A DNA stretch of 13,640 nt, from assembly GCA_046597185.1 (NCBI GenBank), contig JBKJLF010000401.1, positions 1 through 13,640 of the forward strand, in the 5' to 3' direction. The position numbers and the translations under genes are program-made. Positions 6,565 through 13,640 of the stretch are shown piece after piece; the first letter of the stretch is position 1; every line of letters starts with the position of its first letter. The notes beneath the pieces are model-generated. The model did no database searches. It saw nothing but the letters and a program-made list of their open reading frames with translations, and was not told the origin of the DNA. The stretch comes from CAMBDR01 sp046597185 (lineage in GTDB: Bacteria > Pseudomonadota > Gammaproteobacteria > Burkholderiales > Burkholderiaceae_D).

Positions 6565-8886
6565 TTAAAAGCCAGCACCAACCTGGAACTGGAAATTTTG
6601 CTTACGATCATCTGGCTTTGCATTGAGCGCGCGACCAAAACTGATTTTCAATGGCCCCACTGGCGAAATCCAGCTCAAACCAATCCCGGCTGCAAAGCGC
6701 AATTCCCGTCCAGTGATTTTCTGCCCTTCCTGAAACACATTACCACCATCGAGGAAGGTAAACCAACGTAATGTCCGATCCGCCCCTGTACCAGGCAAGG
6801 GAAATTGCAGTTCAAGGTTACCATACAAACGCGATGCGCCGCCCAAGGGGTCGCCATTTGAATCCAAAGCGCCCAAGGTGCCCGATTCATAGCCCCGCAC
6901 CGAACCAATCCCGCCCGCAGTAAAGTTTTTGAAGATTGGAAACGGTTTCTTGCCTAATCCATGCCCGTAAGCAAATTCACCATTTAAGGCCAAGGTGATT
7001 TTACTGAAAACAGGGCGGAAATATTGATGCTGATAAACCGCGCGATAATACTTCAAGTTGCCGAAAAAGTCTACATCCAAATTGGCCCGTTGATATTGCC
7101 CAATATTCGGTGCCAAAGCACTGTCACGGCTATCACGTTGCCAGGCCACTGTGAAAGGAATGGCGGTGGTGGTAGCACTGTCGGTGCCACCCAACTGACG
7201 TACATAGGCGATATAACGGCTTGGGCTGGTTGGGTCAACACTGACCTTGGTGCGCTCAGGGCCAATACCGAAAAACACCGTATCAAGTTCAGAAAATGGC
7301 ACGCCAAAGCTCAGGCGGCCACCATGCGTGGAGGTGGAAAAACTGCCGACATTGGCCGAAATAGGGTTCGCCTTACGCGAGAAAATATCCCAACTCCGAC
7401 TCACCCCGTCATCCGTAAAATAAGGATCGGTTTGTGAAATACCGATGGTCCGATTTTGCCGACTGGTATTAATGTCAAACCCCACGGTGGTACCGCTACC
7501 AGCAAAGTTGGCCTGTTGAATTTGCGCAGTCAAGGTCAGCTTTTCGCTTTGTGAAAAACCCGCGCCAATCAAAAAGTTACCCGTTGGCTTTTCGGTCACT
7601 GCCAGATTCACATCTACTTGATCGGGCGTGCCAGCTACTTCAGGCGTGGTCACCGTCACTTCTTTGAAATAACCCAATCGGTCGGCCCGGTCACGCGAAA
7701 GTTTGATTTTATTGCCGTCGTACCAGGCACTTTCAAATTGCCGGAATTCACGCCGCACCACTTCATCCCGGGTACGGGTATTGCCCGAGACATTCACCCG
7801 CCGCACATACACGCGCTTGCCGGGATCAACGATAATGGTAAATGAAACTTCTTTTTTGTCCTTCTGAATATCCGGGTTGGCATTCACATTGGCAAAGGCA
7901 TAACCAAAATTACCCAAACGATCCGAGATGCGCTTAATACTCTCGGTGAGGCGATCACCCGAAAAGACTTGCCCTTTGCGTATCAACAACAAAGAACGCA
8001 TTTCTTCTTCACGGCCAAACAATTCGCCTTCAAATTTCACATCAGAAACAGTATATTTGTCACCTTCAACAATATTCACGGTCAAGAAAATATCTTTTTT
8101 GTTGGGGCTGATCGCAACCTGGGTCGATTCCACTTGCATTTCGATATACCCCCGATTGAGGTAATGCGATTTGATGGTTTCCAGGTCACCCGTGAGCTTT
8201 TCTTTCGAATATTGATCGGCCTTACTGTACCAGGTGAACCATCCGGGCGTGCGCAAGGCGATTAAAGCTTGCAAATCGCTATCGGAAAAGGTTTTATTGC
8301 CGACAAAGGTGATCCCTTGAATCCGCGACACTTCGCCCTCTTCCACGTTAAAACTCACGTTGACGCGGTTGCGTTCAATTGGCTTGATTTCGGTGGTGAT
8401 TTGCACCCCGTACAAACCTTTGGACAGGTATTGACGCTTTAATTCCTGCTCGGCCTTGTCCACCACCGATTTATCGAAAACCCGCGATTCACCAATCCCG
8501 ACTTCTTTCAGTGCTTTGGTTAAGGCATCTTTTTCAAATTCTTTGGTACCGATAAACTCAACGCTGGCAATGGCGGGCCGCTCATCGACCAGCACCACTA
8601 ACACATCCCCTTCGACTTCGATGCGCACATCCTTGAAAAAGCCGGTCGCATACAATGCCTTAATGGCGGCGGCGGCTTTGGCGTCGGTAAATTGTTCGCC
8701 AACCCGGACAGGCAGATAGCTAAACACCGTTCCTGCTTCGGTGCGCTGGATGCCCTCAACCCGAATATCTTTCACCGTAAACGGATCGACTGCCAGCGCT
8801 TGCCCGCTACAAAGGGCAAAAGCAGCCAAGGCAAGCAGGCGGCGAGGTAGGTGCGGTAGCGCTTCGTTATTAAAATGTAATTTCAT
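6565..8886 (-). CDS. bamA: Outer membrane protein assembly factor BamA
   Basis: BamA is the Omp85-family core of the BAM complex that folds beta-barrel proteins into the outer membrane. The 773-residue precursor has a signal peptide (1-32, cleavage after ALA). Five POTRA domains follow at approximately 36-103, 104-183, 186-274, 277-355 and 358-432, then a C-terminal 16-strand barrel (about 433-773). The L6-loop VRGY motif is at 663-666 (GGIGSVRGYESG). The C-terminal strand ends in Phe, as expected of an outer-membrane protein signal. The ATG at 8886 has only a weak ribosome site and lies 44 bases after rseP. Partners BamB-E are not in the window. Its place beside skp and rseP links outer-membrane protein delivery, insertion and stress sensing. 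Confidence 0.99.
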   Translation of the reverse strand: MKLHFNNEALPHLPRRLLALAAFALCSGQALAVDPFTVKDIRVEGIQRTEAGTVFSYLPVRVGEQFTDAKAAAAIKALYATGFFKDVRIEVEGDVLVVLVDERPAIASVEFIGTKEFEKDALTKALKEVGIGESRVFDKSVVDKAEQELKRQYLSKGLYGVQITTEIKPIERNRVNVSFNVEEGEVSRIQGITFVGNKTFSDSDLQALIALRTPGWFTWYSKADQYSKEKLTGDLETIKSHYLNRGYIEMQVESTQVAISPNKKDIFLTVNIVEGDKYTVSDVKFEGELFGREEEMRSLLLIRKGQVFSGDRLTESIKRISDRLGNFGYAFANVNANPDIQKDKKEVSFTIIVDPGKRVYVRRVNVSGNTRTRDEVVRREFRQFESAWYDGNKIKLSRDRADRLGYFKEVTVTTPEVAGTPDQVDVNLAVTEKPTGNFLIGAGFSQSEKLTLTAQIQQANFAGSGTTVGFDINTSRQNRTIGISQTDPYFTDDGVSRSWDIFSRKANPISANVGSFSTSTHGGRLSFGVPFSELDTVFFGIGPERTKVSVDPTSPSRYIAYVRQLGGTDSATTTAIPFTVAWQRDSRDSALAPNIGQYQRANLDVDFFGNLKYYRAVYQHQYFRPVFSKITLALNGEFAYGHGLGKKPFPIFKNFTAGGIGSVRGYESGTLGALDSNGDPLGGASRLYGNLELQFPLPGTGADRTLRWFTFLDGGNVFQEGQKITGRELRFAAGIGLSWISPVGPLKISFGRALNAKPDDRKQNFQFQVGAGF

Positions 8887-8930
8887 TGGCCAAGATCGAA
8901 GTTAATAATCTGATTGAATTAATGGAATGC

Positions 8931-10301
8931 TCACATCAAGAACTTGCCGAGATGACGAATCCCATCATTGGTGAAGGCAATTGCCATCATGATGAGTAAG
9001 ATCAAAAAGCCGATTCTTTGGCCCATTTCAGCAAACCGTGGCGACAAGGGGCGTCCCATTAAAACTTCCAGCGAATAATACAGCAAAAAGCCGCCATCCA
9101 ACACCGGAATAGGCAGCAAATTCATCACACCCAGGCTAATACTGATCAAAGCCACAAATCCAACAAAGGCCACCATGCCCATTTGGGCACTTTGACCTGC
9201 ATATTCGGCTATCGAAACCGGGCCAGAAAGATTTTTCAGAGAAACCTGGCCTACCAGCATTTTGCCAAACATTTTTACTGTGAGAACACTGGTCTGCCAG
9301 GTTTTTTCCACCCCTTTGCCCAAGGCTGGCAATAGTGCATAGTCAATGGTGCGCATTTTGGGGGCAGAATCAATTTCAATTTGAATGCGACCAATACGCC
9401 TGGCCGCCTCGTCTTTTGCATCTTCAATCGTGACTTGACGCTCAAATACTTGCTGCGATGCACTTTTTCCACGAAAAACCAGGGTTTGTCCGGGCGCTTT
9501 GCGAATTTGTTGTACAAAATCAAGCGCATCAATCACAGTTTGCTGGCCGACCATGGTAATTTGGTCACCCGCTTGCAGACCTGCGTGCTGAGCTGCGCCA
9601 CCGGCCATCACCTTGTTAATGATGGCGGGTGGGCGGGCTAATTCCAGCCCAAGCTTACCGTTAAAATCGCCTTCCAACTCTTTTTCGCTTAATTCTGCCA
9701 GGTTAAGCGACAATACTTGGCCGCTACCATTGGCCAGTGCCACTTGAAGTTCAACCTTGGCTTGCTGATGCAAAGCTGCTTGCAACAGGCTCCAGCGCAA
9801 TTCAGACCACGATTGCACTGCCTTGCCATCGACTGCCAGCACGGTTTCGCCACCGCGCAAACCTGCCTGCCAGGCAGCCGTATTTTCAGGCACCGCACGC
9901 AGCAGCGCAAGCGGATCGGGGATGCCATGCATATGCAAAAGCGCAATGAGGGTGATGGCCATTAAAAAATTGGCAATCGGGCCAGCCGCCACAATCGCAA
10001 TGCGTTTCCATACGGTTTGATGGGTGAATTCGCGACGTAATTCGGCTGGGGACAATTGCTGTAAATCGGTATCGCGTTGATCCAGCATTTTCACGTAACC
10101 GCCCAAAGGCCATAAAGAAATCGCCCATTCGGTTTGATCCGGGCCAAAGCGCCGCGACCATAACACCCGCCCAAAGCCAATCGAAAAGCGCAATACTTTT
10201 ACATTGCACCAACGCGCCACCCAATAATGGCCTAATTCATGCACGACCACCAAGGGGCCTAATGCCAGAAAAAAAGCCCACAATGCGGTGATGAAATCCA
10301 T
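8931..10301 (-). CDS. rseP: RIP metalloprotease RseP (site-2 protease)
   Basis: RseP is an inner-membrane zinc protease. By family role it makes the second cut in the anti-sigma factor RseA to release sigma-E, and clears signal-peptide remnants. The 456-residue product has the zinc motif HELGH at 21-25 in the first membrane segment. GGYV (67-70) and a second membrane segment (about 100-122) follow. Two PDZ domains lie at about 125-220 and 222-310. The third zinc ligand D402 is in NLLPIPVLDGG (394-404), and a last membrane segment is at about 431-444. The start at 10301 was chosen because AAGGGG precedes it and because MDFITALWAFFLAL is the expected N-terminus; the frame extends 13 codons further up without support. 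It follows dxr by 41 bases. Confidence 0.98.
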   Translation of the reverse strand: MDFITALWAFFLALGPLVVVHELGHYWVARWCNVKVLRFSIGFGRVLWSRRFGPDQTEWAISLWPLGGYVKMLDQRDTDLQQLSPAELRREFTHQTVWKRIAIVAAGPIANFLMAITLIALLHMHGIPDPLALLRAVPENTAAWQAGLRGGETVLAVDGKAVQSWSELRWSLLQAALHQQAKVELQVALANGSGQVLSLNLAELSEKELEGDFNGKLGLELARPPAIINKVMAGGAAQHAGLQAGDQITMVGQQTVIDALDFVQQIRKAPGQTLVFRGKSASQQVFERQVTIEDAKDEAARRIGRIQIEIDSAPKMRTIDYALLPALGKGVEKTWQTSVLTVKMFGKMLVGQVSLKNLSGPVSIAEYAGQSAQMGMVAFVGFVALISISLGVMNLLPIPVLDGGFLLYYSLEVLMGRPLSPRFAEMGQRIGFLILLIMMAIAFTNDGIRHLGKFLM

Positions 10302-10304
10302 AAG

Positions 10305-10310
10305 CCCCTT
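10305..10310 (-). promoter_or_regulatory. Ribosome binding site fixing the rseP start
   Basis: AAGGGG on the minus strand lies just before the ATG at 10301. It favours this start over an in-frame upstream candidate at 10340, which would add a polar 13-residue leader before the first membrane segment. Confidence 0.6.
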
Positions 10311-10342
10311 ATTTGCGCATTCTTGCGCATTCGTACGCAATC

Positions 10343-11569
10343 TTACCCAATATCACGCAACAAGCGTGTTGCCAATCTGCGTGCTTGTTGATCTTGTTGC
10401 AACAAGTGTTCGATGCTTTCGACCTTGGCATGCGGCATTTGTTGCATCACTTGTGCAATTAATTGATCGATCTTGCGAAAACCGAGTTTGCGTTGCAAAA
10501 ATGCCTCAACCGCAACCTCATTGGCCGCATTTAAAATCGCTGCGGCGGACCCGCCAGCACGCAAGGCATCAAACGCCAAGGCCAAACAGGGAAAGCGCAC
10601 AAAATCGGGCTTTTCAAATTGCAATTGTCCAATCTTTGTCAAATCCAGAGGCGCAACCCCGGAGCTGATGCGTTCCGGGTAAGCTAAGGCATGCGCAATC
10701 GGGGTGCGCATATCCGGGTTACCCAACTGGGCCAGAACCGAACCATCAGCGTAGGACACCATCGAATGGATCACGCTTTGCGGATGGATTACGACTTCAA
10801 TTTGATCACTACTGGCCCCAAATAACCAGTGCGCCTCAATCACTTCCAGCCCTTTATTCATCATGGTGGCCGAATCGACCGAGATTTTACGCCCCATCAC
10901 CCAATTCGGATGCGCGACCGCTTGCTCCGGTGTCACGTCATGCAAAGAATCGAGGGTGCGATGTAAAAACGGTCCGCCCGAGGCAGTCAGCAGGATTTTG
11001 GCAACACCATGCGCTCCCGGCTGGCGTTGATAATGACTGGGCAAACATTGAAAGATGGCATTGTGCTCGCTATCTATCGGCAATAGCGTGGCACCATTTT
11101 GCGCCACCGCATCCATAAACAAGGCCCCGGACATGACCAACGCTTCTTTATTGGCCAGCAACACCTTCTTGCCTGCGCGCGCGGCTGCCAGCGTCGGGGC
11201 CAAGCCCGCCGCGCCCACAATGGCGGCCATCACCATATCACTGGTCTTGGCGATATGGCACAAAGCGGCGGAACCATAGCTAACGCTGGTCTTTAAGCCT
11301 TGTGCGCGCAACAAGCCTTCAAGCTGCTGCGCTGCCTCTGCGCTACCCACCACGGCCACTTCAGGCTGAAATTGCAGGCATTGCGCTGCCAGTTCGGCAA
11401 CCCGGGTATGCGCGCTCAAGGCATACACGCGATAGCGCTCCGGGTGGCGCGCCAGCACGTCCAGCGTGGACACACCAATGGAACCAGTCGAGCCAAGGAT
11501 GGTGATACTTTGTTGACCGGGCGGGTTTGCCTGCATTGCCGCAGTTGACGGGGATAACAGAGTGGACAT
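10343..11569 (-). CDS. dxr: 1-deoxy-D-xylulose 5-phosphate reductoisomerase
   Basis: Dxr converts DXP to 2-C-methyl-D-erythritol 4-phosphate with NADPH, the committed step of the MEP isoprenoid pathway that supplies UppS. The 408-residue product has the NADPH loop GSTGSIG (26-32) and LANKEALV (138-145). The metal site is D166 and E168 in IDSEHNAIFQ plus E242 in MMNKGLEVIEA. The ASGGPF (196-201) and HPNWVMGRKISVDSATMM (220-237) segments bind substrate. The start is uncertain. ATG 11569, 7 bases after the cdsA stop, gives a 408-residue protein. ATG 11536 gives 397 residues, closer to the E. coli N-terminus. Neither has a clear ribosome site. Starts further up (11587, 11599) would overlap cdsA. 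Confidence 0.97.
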   Translation of the reverse strand: MSTLLSPSTAAMQANPPGQQSITILGSTGSIGVSTLDVLARHPERYRVYALSAHTRVAELAAQCLQFQPEVAVVGSAEAAQQLEGLLRAQGLKTSVSYGSAALCHIAKTSDMVMAAIVGAAGLAPTLAAARAGKKVLLANKEALVMSGALFMDAVAQNGATLLPIDSEHNAIFQCLPSHYQRQPGAHGVAKILLTASGGPFLHRTLDSLHDVTPEQAVAHPNWVMGRKISVDSATMMNKGLEVIEAHWLFGASSDQIEVVIHPQSVIHSMVSYADGSVLAQLGNPDMRTPIAHALAYPERISSGVAPLDLTKIGQLQFEKPDFVRFPCLALAFDALRAGGSAAAILNAANEVAVEAFLQRKLGFRKIDQLIAQVMQQMPHAKVESIEHLLQQDQQARRLATRLLRDIG

Positions 11570-11576
11570 AGGTAAC

Positions 11577-12413
11577 TTAGCCAGCATAGGAAATAGCATT
11601 ACTGATCAGCGCAGCCAGTGGTAATACCGGGATCAAGGCATCAATCCGATCCAGCACACCGCCGTGACCGGGTAATAATTGACTGCTGTCTTTCATTTGC
11701 GCACGGCGTTTTAATTGCGATTCCACCAAATCGCCCACCACCGAAGCCGCCACCACCACGCACAAGGCCAAATTCGCGCCCAGCACACCCCAATGTCGGT
11801 ACAGCTCCACGCCGAAGGTCTCGCGCAAGGCAGGTACGGTGGCGCTAAAATACACCGCGACATAGCTCAGAACCAGAACCGAAACCGCGCCGCCAATCGC
11901 CCCTTCCCACGACTTGCCGGGCGAAATGGTCGGGGCCAATTTGCGCTTACCAATGGCACGCCCAACAAAATAAGCGCCACTATCGGCCACCCAAACCAAC
12001 ATCAGCACCGAGAGCAGGTAAATGGCGGCATGCTTAAATAATTCGGCCATGGCGAAAAAACAGGCGAAGATGTTGACCATATACAACACGCTGAGAATCC
12101 GGTTGCGCCCGCTCGCCAACTCCGGCAAGCCCAGCCCCAGCATAGGCACCCAGCGCAATAGCCAAACAGCGACACACAGGACGTATAAGGGCAAGCCATT
12201 TTGCCTGATCATAAAGCTCAAGCCAAACGCTGCGACCCATAACACTGCCGCCAGTACACCATAGGGACGTTGGAATAAGCGCATGGACTCCCAAATGGCC
12301 CCGCCCAGAAAAATGGCGGCAACCACGGCAAATGCGGGCAGCGAGCCAAAATACAAAATTGGCAACAAAATTGCCAGCAACACCAAAGCGGTGAGAATAC
12401 GAGTTTTTAACAT
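11577..12413 (-). CDS. cdsA: Phosphatidate cytidylyltransferase
   Basis: CdsA makes CDP-diacylglycerol from phosphatidic acid and CTP, the branch-point precursor of membrane phospholipids. The 278-residue product is a polytopic inner-membrane protein with some seven or more hydrophobic segments. Near the C-terminus it carries a full match to the CTP-transferase family signature (S232 to D258), with K235-R236, K241-D242, PGHGG (248-252) and DRID (255-258). PGKSWEG (165-171) and the WVADSGAYF stretch (141-149) are further landmarks. The ATG at 12413 shares a base with the uppS stop (TAATG), so the two are probably translated together. Confidence 0.98.
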   Translation of the reverse strand: MLKTRILTALVLLAILLPILYFGSLPAFAVVAAIFLGGAIWESMRLFQRPYGVLAAVLWVAAFGLSFMIRQNGLPLYVLCVAVWLLRWVPMLGLGLPELASGRNRILSVLYMVNIFACFFAMAELFKHAAIYLLSVLMLVWVADSGAYFVGRAIGKRKLAPTISPGKSWEGAIGGAVSVLVLSYVAVYFSATVPALRETFGVELYRHWGVLGANLALCVVVAASVVGDLVESQLKRRAQMKDSSQLLPGHGGVLDRIDALIPVLPLAALISNAISYAG

Positions 12414-13165
12414 TAGGCTTGCTCTTTACCCACTTGGGCACTGGTGCGACCAAAGCGACGCTCTCTTTGCTGATAAGAGTCAATCGCGATATCAAGCGCA
12501 GCGGCATCAAAGTCGGGCCAATAGGTATCGGTAAAATAAATTTCAGTATAAGCCAATTGCCATAATAAAAAATTGGAAATACGTTGTTCGCCACCGGTAC
12601 GGATAAATAAATCCGGTTCCGGCGCATACGCCATCACCAAATGTTCGGCCAATTGATCTTCATCAAATTGGGTCAAACCCGGTTGCGCCTGAACCAACTT
12701 GCCCAGCGCCTGCATAATATCCCAACGGCCACCGTAATTGGCACACACGGTCACGGTCAAGCCGGTATTATTGGCGGTTTTGCGCTCGGCGGAAACGATC
12801 ATCTGCTGCAATTGTTCTTCAAAGCGCGACAATTCACCAACCACTTTCAGGCGAATATTATTGGCATGCATTTTTGCCACTTCCCGTTCCAGGGCGGCAA
12901 TGAAAAGTCGCATTAAAAACGACACTTCATCGATAGGCCGCCGCCAATTTTCCGAGCTGAAGGCAAACAGGGTCAAGTATTGTATGCCACGTTGAACGCA
13001 GGCTTCCACGATGCCACGCACCGCTTCCACGCCCTTGACATGGCCCGCCACACGCGGCATAAAACGCTTGGTCGCCCAGCGCCCGTTACCATCCATAATG
13101 ATGGCAACATGACGTGGCACCTTTGCGACATCCGGTATCGCGACCGTTGAGCTTGTATGATTCAT
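12413..13165 (-). CDS. uppS: Undecaprenyl diphosphate synthase (cis-prenyltransferase)
   Basis: UppS adds eight isopentenyl units in cis to farnesyl-PP to make C55-PP, the lipid carrier for peptidoglycan and surface polysaccharides. The 250-residue product shows the family regions: IIMDGNGRWA (22-31) with catalytic D25 (E. coli D26), RVAGHVKGVEAVR (38-50), LTLFAFSSENWRRP (64-77), and the C-terminal block from DLFIRTGGEQRISNFLLWQ (185-203) to TEIYFTDTYWPDF (207-219). The start is taken at ATG 13165; a TTG codon directly before it is in frame but unlikely. No strong ribosome site is visible. The 155 bases upstream, back to the frr stop, hold a direct-repeat array, so this is a place where separate regulation could enter. 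Confidence 0.97.
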   Translation of the reverse strand: MNHTSSTVAIPDVAKVPRHVAIIMDGNGRWATKRFMPRVAGHVKGVEAVRGIVEACVQRGIQYLTLFAFSSENWRRPIDEVSFLMRLFIAALEREVAKMHANNIRLKVVGELSRFEEQLQQMIVSAERKTANNTGLTVTVCANYGGRWDIMQALGKLVQAQPGLTQFDEDQLAEHLVMAYAPEPDLFIRTGGEQRISNFLLWQLAYTEIYFTDTYWPDFDAAALDIAIDSYQQRERRFGRTSAQVGKEQA

Positions 13166-13230
13166 CAAACGACCAAGACCTGTTTTAACTGCTATTTTGA
13201 CTGCAATGACTACAATTTCGATGCAGCAAC

Positions 13231-13316
13231 GACACTAAGTTGACACTAAGTTGACACTAAGTTGACACTAGTTGATACTAAATTGACACTAAGCCGACAT
13301 AGGCCGACGCCAAGCT
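13231..13316. repeat. Array of about eight 10-11 bp direct repeats between frr and uppS
   Basis: The + strand unit GACACTAAGTT is perfect at 13231-13241, 13242-13252 and 13253-13263. It continues with GACACTAGTT (13264-13273, one base lost), GATACTAAATT (13274-13284), GACACTAAGCC (13285-13295), GACATAGGCC (13296-13305) and GACGCCAAGCT (13306-13316). Copies decay toward frr. The period is close to one helical turn. The region is non-coding and lies 66 bases upstream of the uppS start. The rest of the 155-bp gap shows no clear terminator and no convincing promoter toward uppS; the best match is TCGAAA-17-CAAAAT on the minus strand, which is weak. Confidence 0.9.
13251..13279 (+). promoter_or_regulatory. 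Promoter-like element created by the repeat array, pointing antisense to frr
   Basis: A perfect TTGACA (13251-13256) is followed after 17 bases by GATACT (13274-13279, 4 of 6 matches to TATAAT). The spacing arises because one repeat unit is 10 instead of 11 bases, and the -10-like box comes from a degenerate copy. If active it would start an RNA running antisense to the end of frr. TTGACA recurs in the neighbouring copies simply as part of the repeat, so chance is a serious alternative. Confidence 0.2.
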
Positions 13317-13320
13317 GGCC

Positions 13321-13640
13321 TTACACCGTGGTAATTTCTTTTTCTTTTTCCGCCACCAGCTTATCGATTTCGATCACAAACTTATCGGTCAGCTTTTGTA
13401 CTTCATCTTGCACACGACGCTCTTCGTCTTCCGAGCAGGCTTTGTCTTTCAACATTTTCTTGAGCGACTCGTTGGCATCACGCCGCACATTGCGTACCGC
13501 GATTTTCGCGTCTTCCGCCTCGCCCTTCACCACTTTCACCAATTCCTGGCGGCGTTCGCTGGTAAGCGGCGGAGTTGGCACACGTACCATTTCCCCTTGC
13601 GACGATGGGTTCAAACCCAAATCGGCATCACGAATGGCTT
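13321..13640 (-). CDS. frr: Ribosome recycling factor, N-terminus outside the window
   Basis: RRF works with EF-G to split the post-termination ribosome. The window holds about 106 C-terminal codons of a protein usually near 185 residues. The reading frame is open through the window edge, so the true start is outside; the TTG at 13620 is an internal Leu codon in the conserved DLGLNPSSQGE. Landmarks are RVPTPPLTSERR, the long helix VRNVRRDANESLKKMLKD, and SEDEERRVQDEVQKLTDKF, all close to the E. coli factor. The protein ends TTV and stops at 13321. It is the first gene seen in the transcription direction and precedes uppS, as is common in proteobacteria. Confidence 0.97.
   Translation of the reverse strand, partial: AIRDADLGLNPSSQGEMVRVPTPPLTSERRQELVKVVKGEAEDAKIAVRNVRRDANESLKKMLKDKACSEDEERRVQDEVQKLTDKFVIEIDKLVAEKEKEITTV

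Noticed and set aside
11570..11599. Earlier dxr starts at 11587 or 11599
   Set aside because: They overlap the end of cdsA, add residues not seen in the family and have no ribosome site.
12034..12627. 197-codon minus-strand frame spanning the uppS-cdsA junction
   Set aside because: It is another frame of two clearly recognised genes, and its translation shows no motif.
1..13640. A previously undescribed system, mobile element, CRISPR, tRNA or rRNA
   Set aside because: All sizeable frames are accounted for by known housekeeping families. I saw no transposase, integrase, clustered spacer-repeat pattern or RNA gene, and no stretch of distinct composition large enough to suggest transfer.

Overview
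The window is a block of conserved cell-envelope housekeeping genes from a Gram-negative bacterium, most likely a betaproteobacterium of the order Burkholderiales. The order frr-uppS-cdsA-dxr-rseP-bamA-skp-lpxD-fabZ-lpxA-lpxB-rnhB-RNA methyltransferase is the arrangement I know from that group. The moderate GC content and A/T-tolerant codon use would suit a lower-GC member of Oxalobacteraceae (Undibacterium or Herminiimonas type), but that family assignment is inference. Every gene I can support lies on the minus strand, so transcription runs from high to low coordinates.

Layout in transcription order: the end of frr (ribosome recycling, 5' part outside the window); a 155-bp spacer holding an array of about eight 10-11 bp direct repeats; uppS and cdsA (undecaprenyl-PP and CDP-diacylglycerol synthesis), overlapping by one base; dxr (MEP isoprenoid pathway); rseP (site-2 protease of the envelope stress pathway); bamA and skp (outer-membrane protein assembly); lpxD, fabZ, lpxA and lpxB (lipid A synthesis and 3-hydroxyacyl-ACP dehydration), tightly packed with overlaps or short gaps; rnhB (RNase HII, with a short repeat-built tail); and a SpoU/TrmH-type RNA 2'-O-methyltransferase whose start overlaps the rnhB stop. 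After a 128-bp gap comes a separate gene, cut by the window edge, for a response regulator with an EAL (c-di-GMP phosphodiesterase) output domain of the RocR type.

Functionally, Dxr feeds isoprenoid precursors to UppS, which makes the lipid carrier for peptidoglycan and O-antigen. CdsA supplies phospholipid precursors. LpxA, LpxD and LpxB perform three steps of lipid A assembly; lpxC and lpxH are not here. FabZ competes with LpxA and LpxD for 3-hydroxyacyl-ACP. Skp and BamA deliver and insert outer-membrane proteins, and RseP controls the response when that fails. The cluster is a coordinated outer- and inner-membrane building unit with two nucleic-acid genes appended.

I found no convincing sign of a new defence, mobile or biosynthetic system, no RNA genes and no CRISPR. 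No stretch over 300 bases lacks a gene. The points worth a second look are small: the repeat array before uppS, the repeat-built RNase HII tail, a Met in the LpxA acyl-ruler position, an EAF variant in the EAL protein, and a TTG start in skp.
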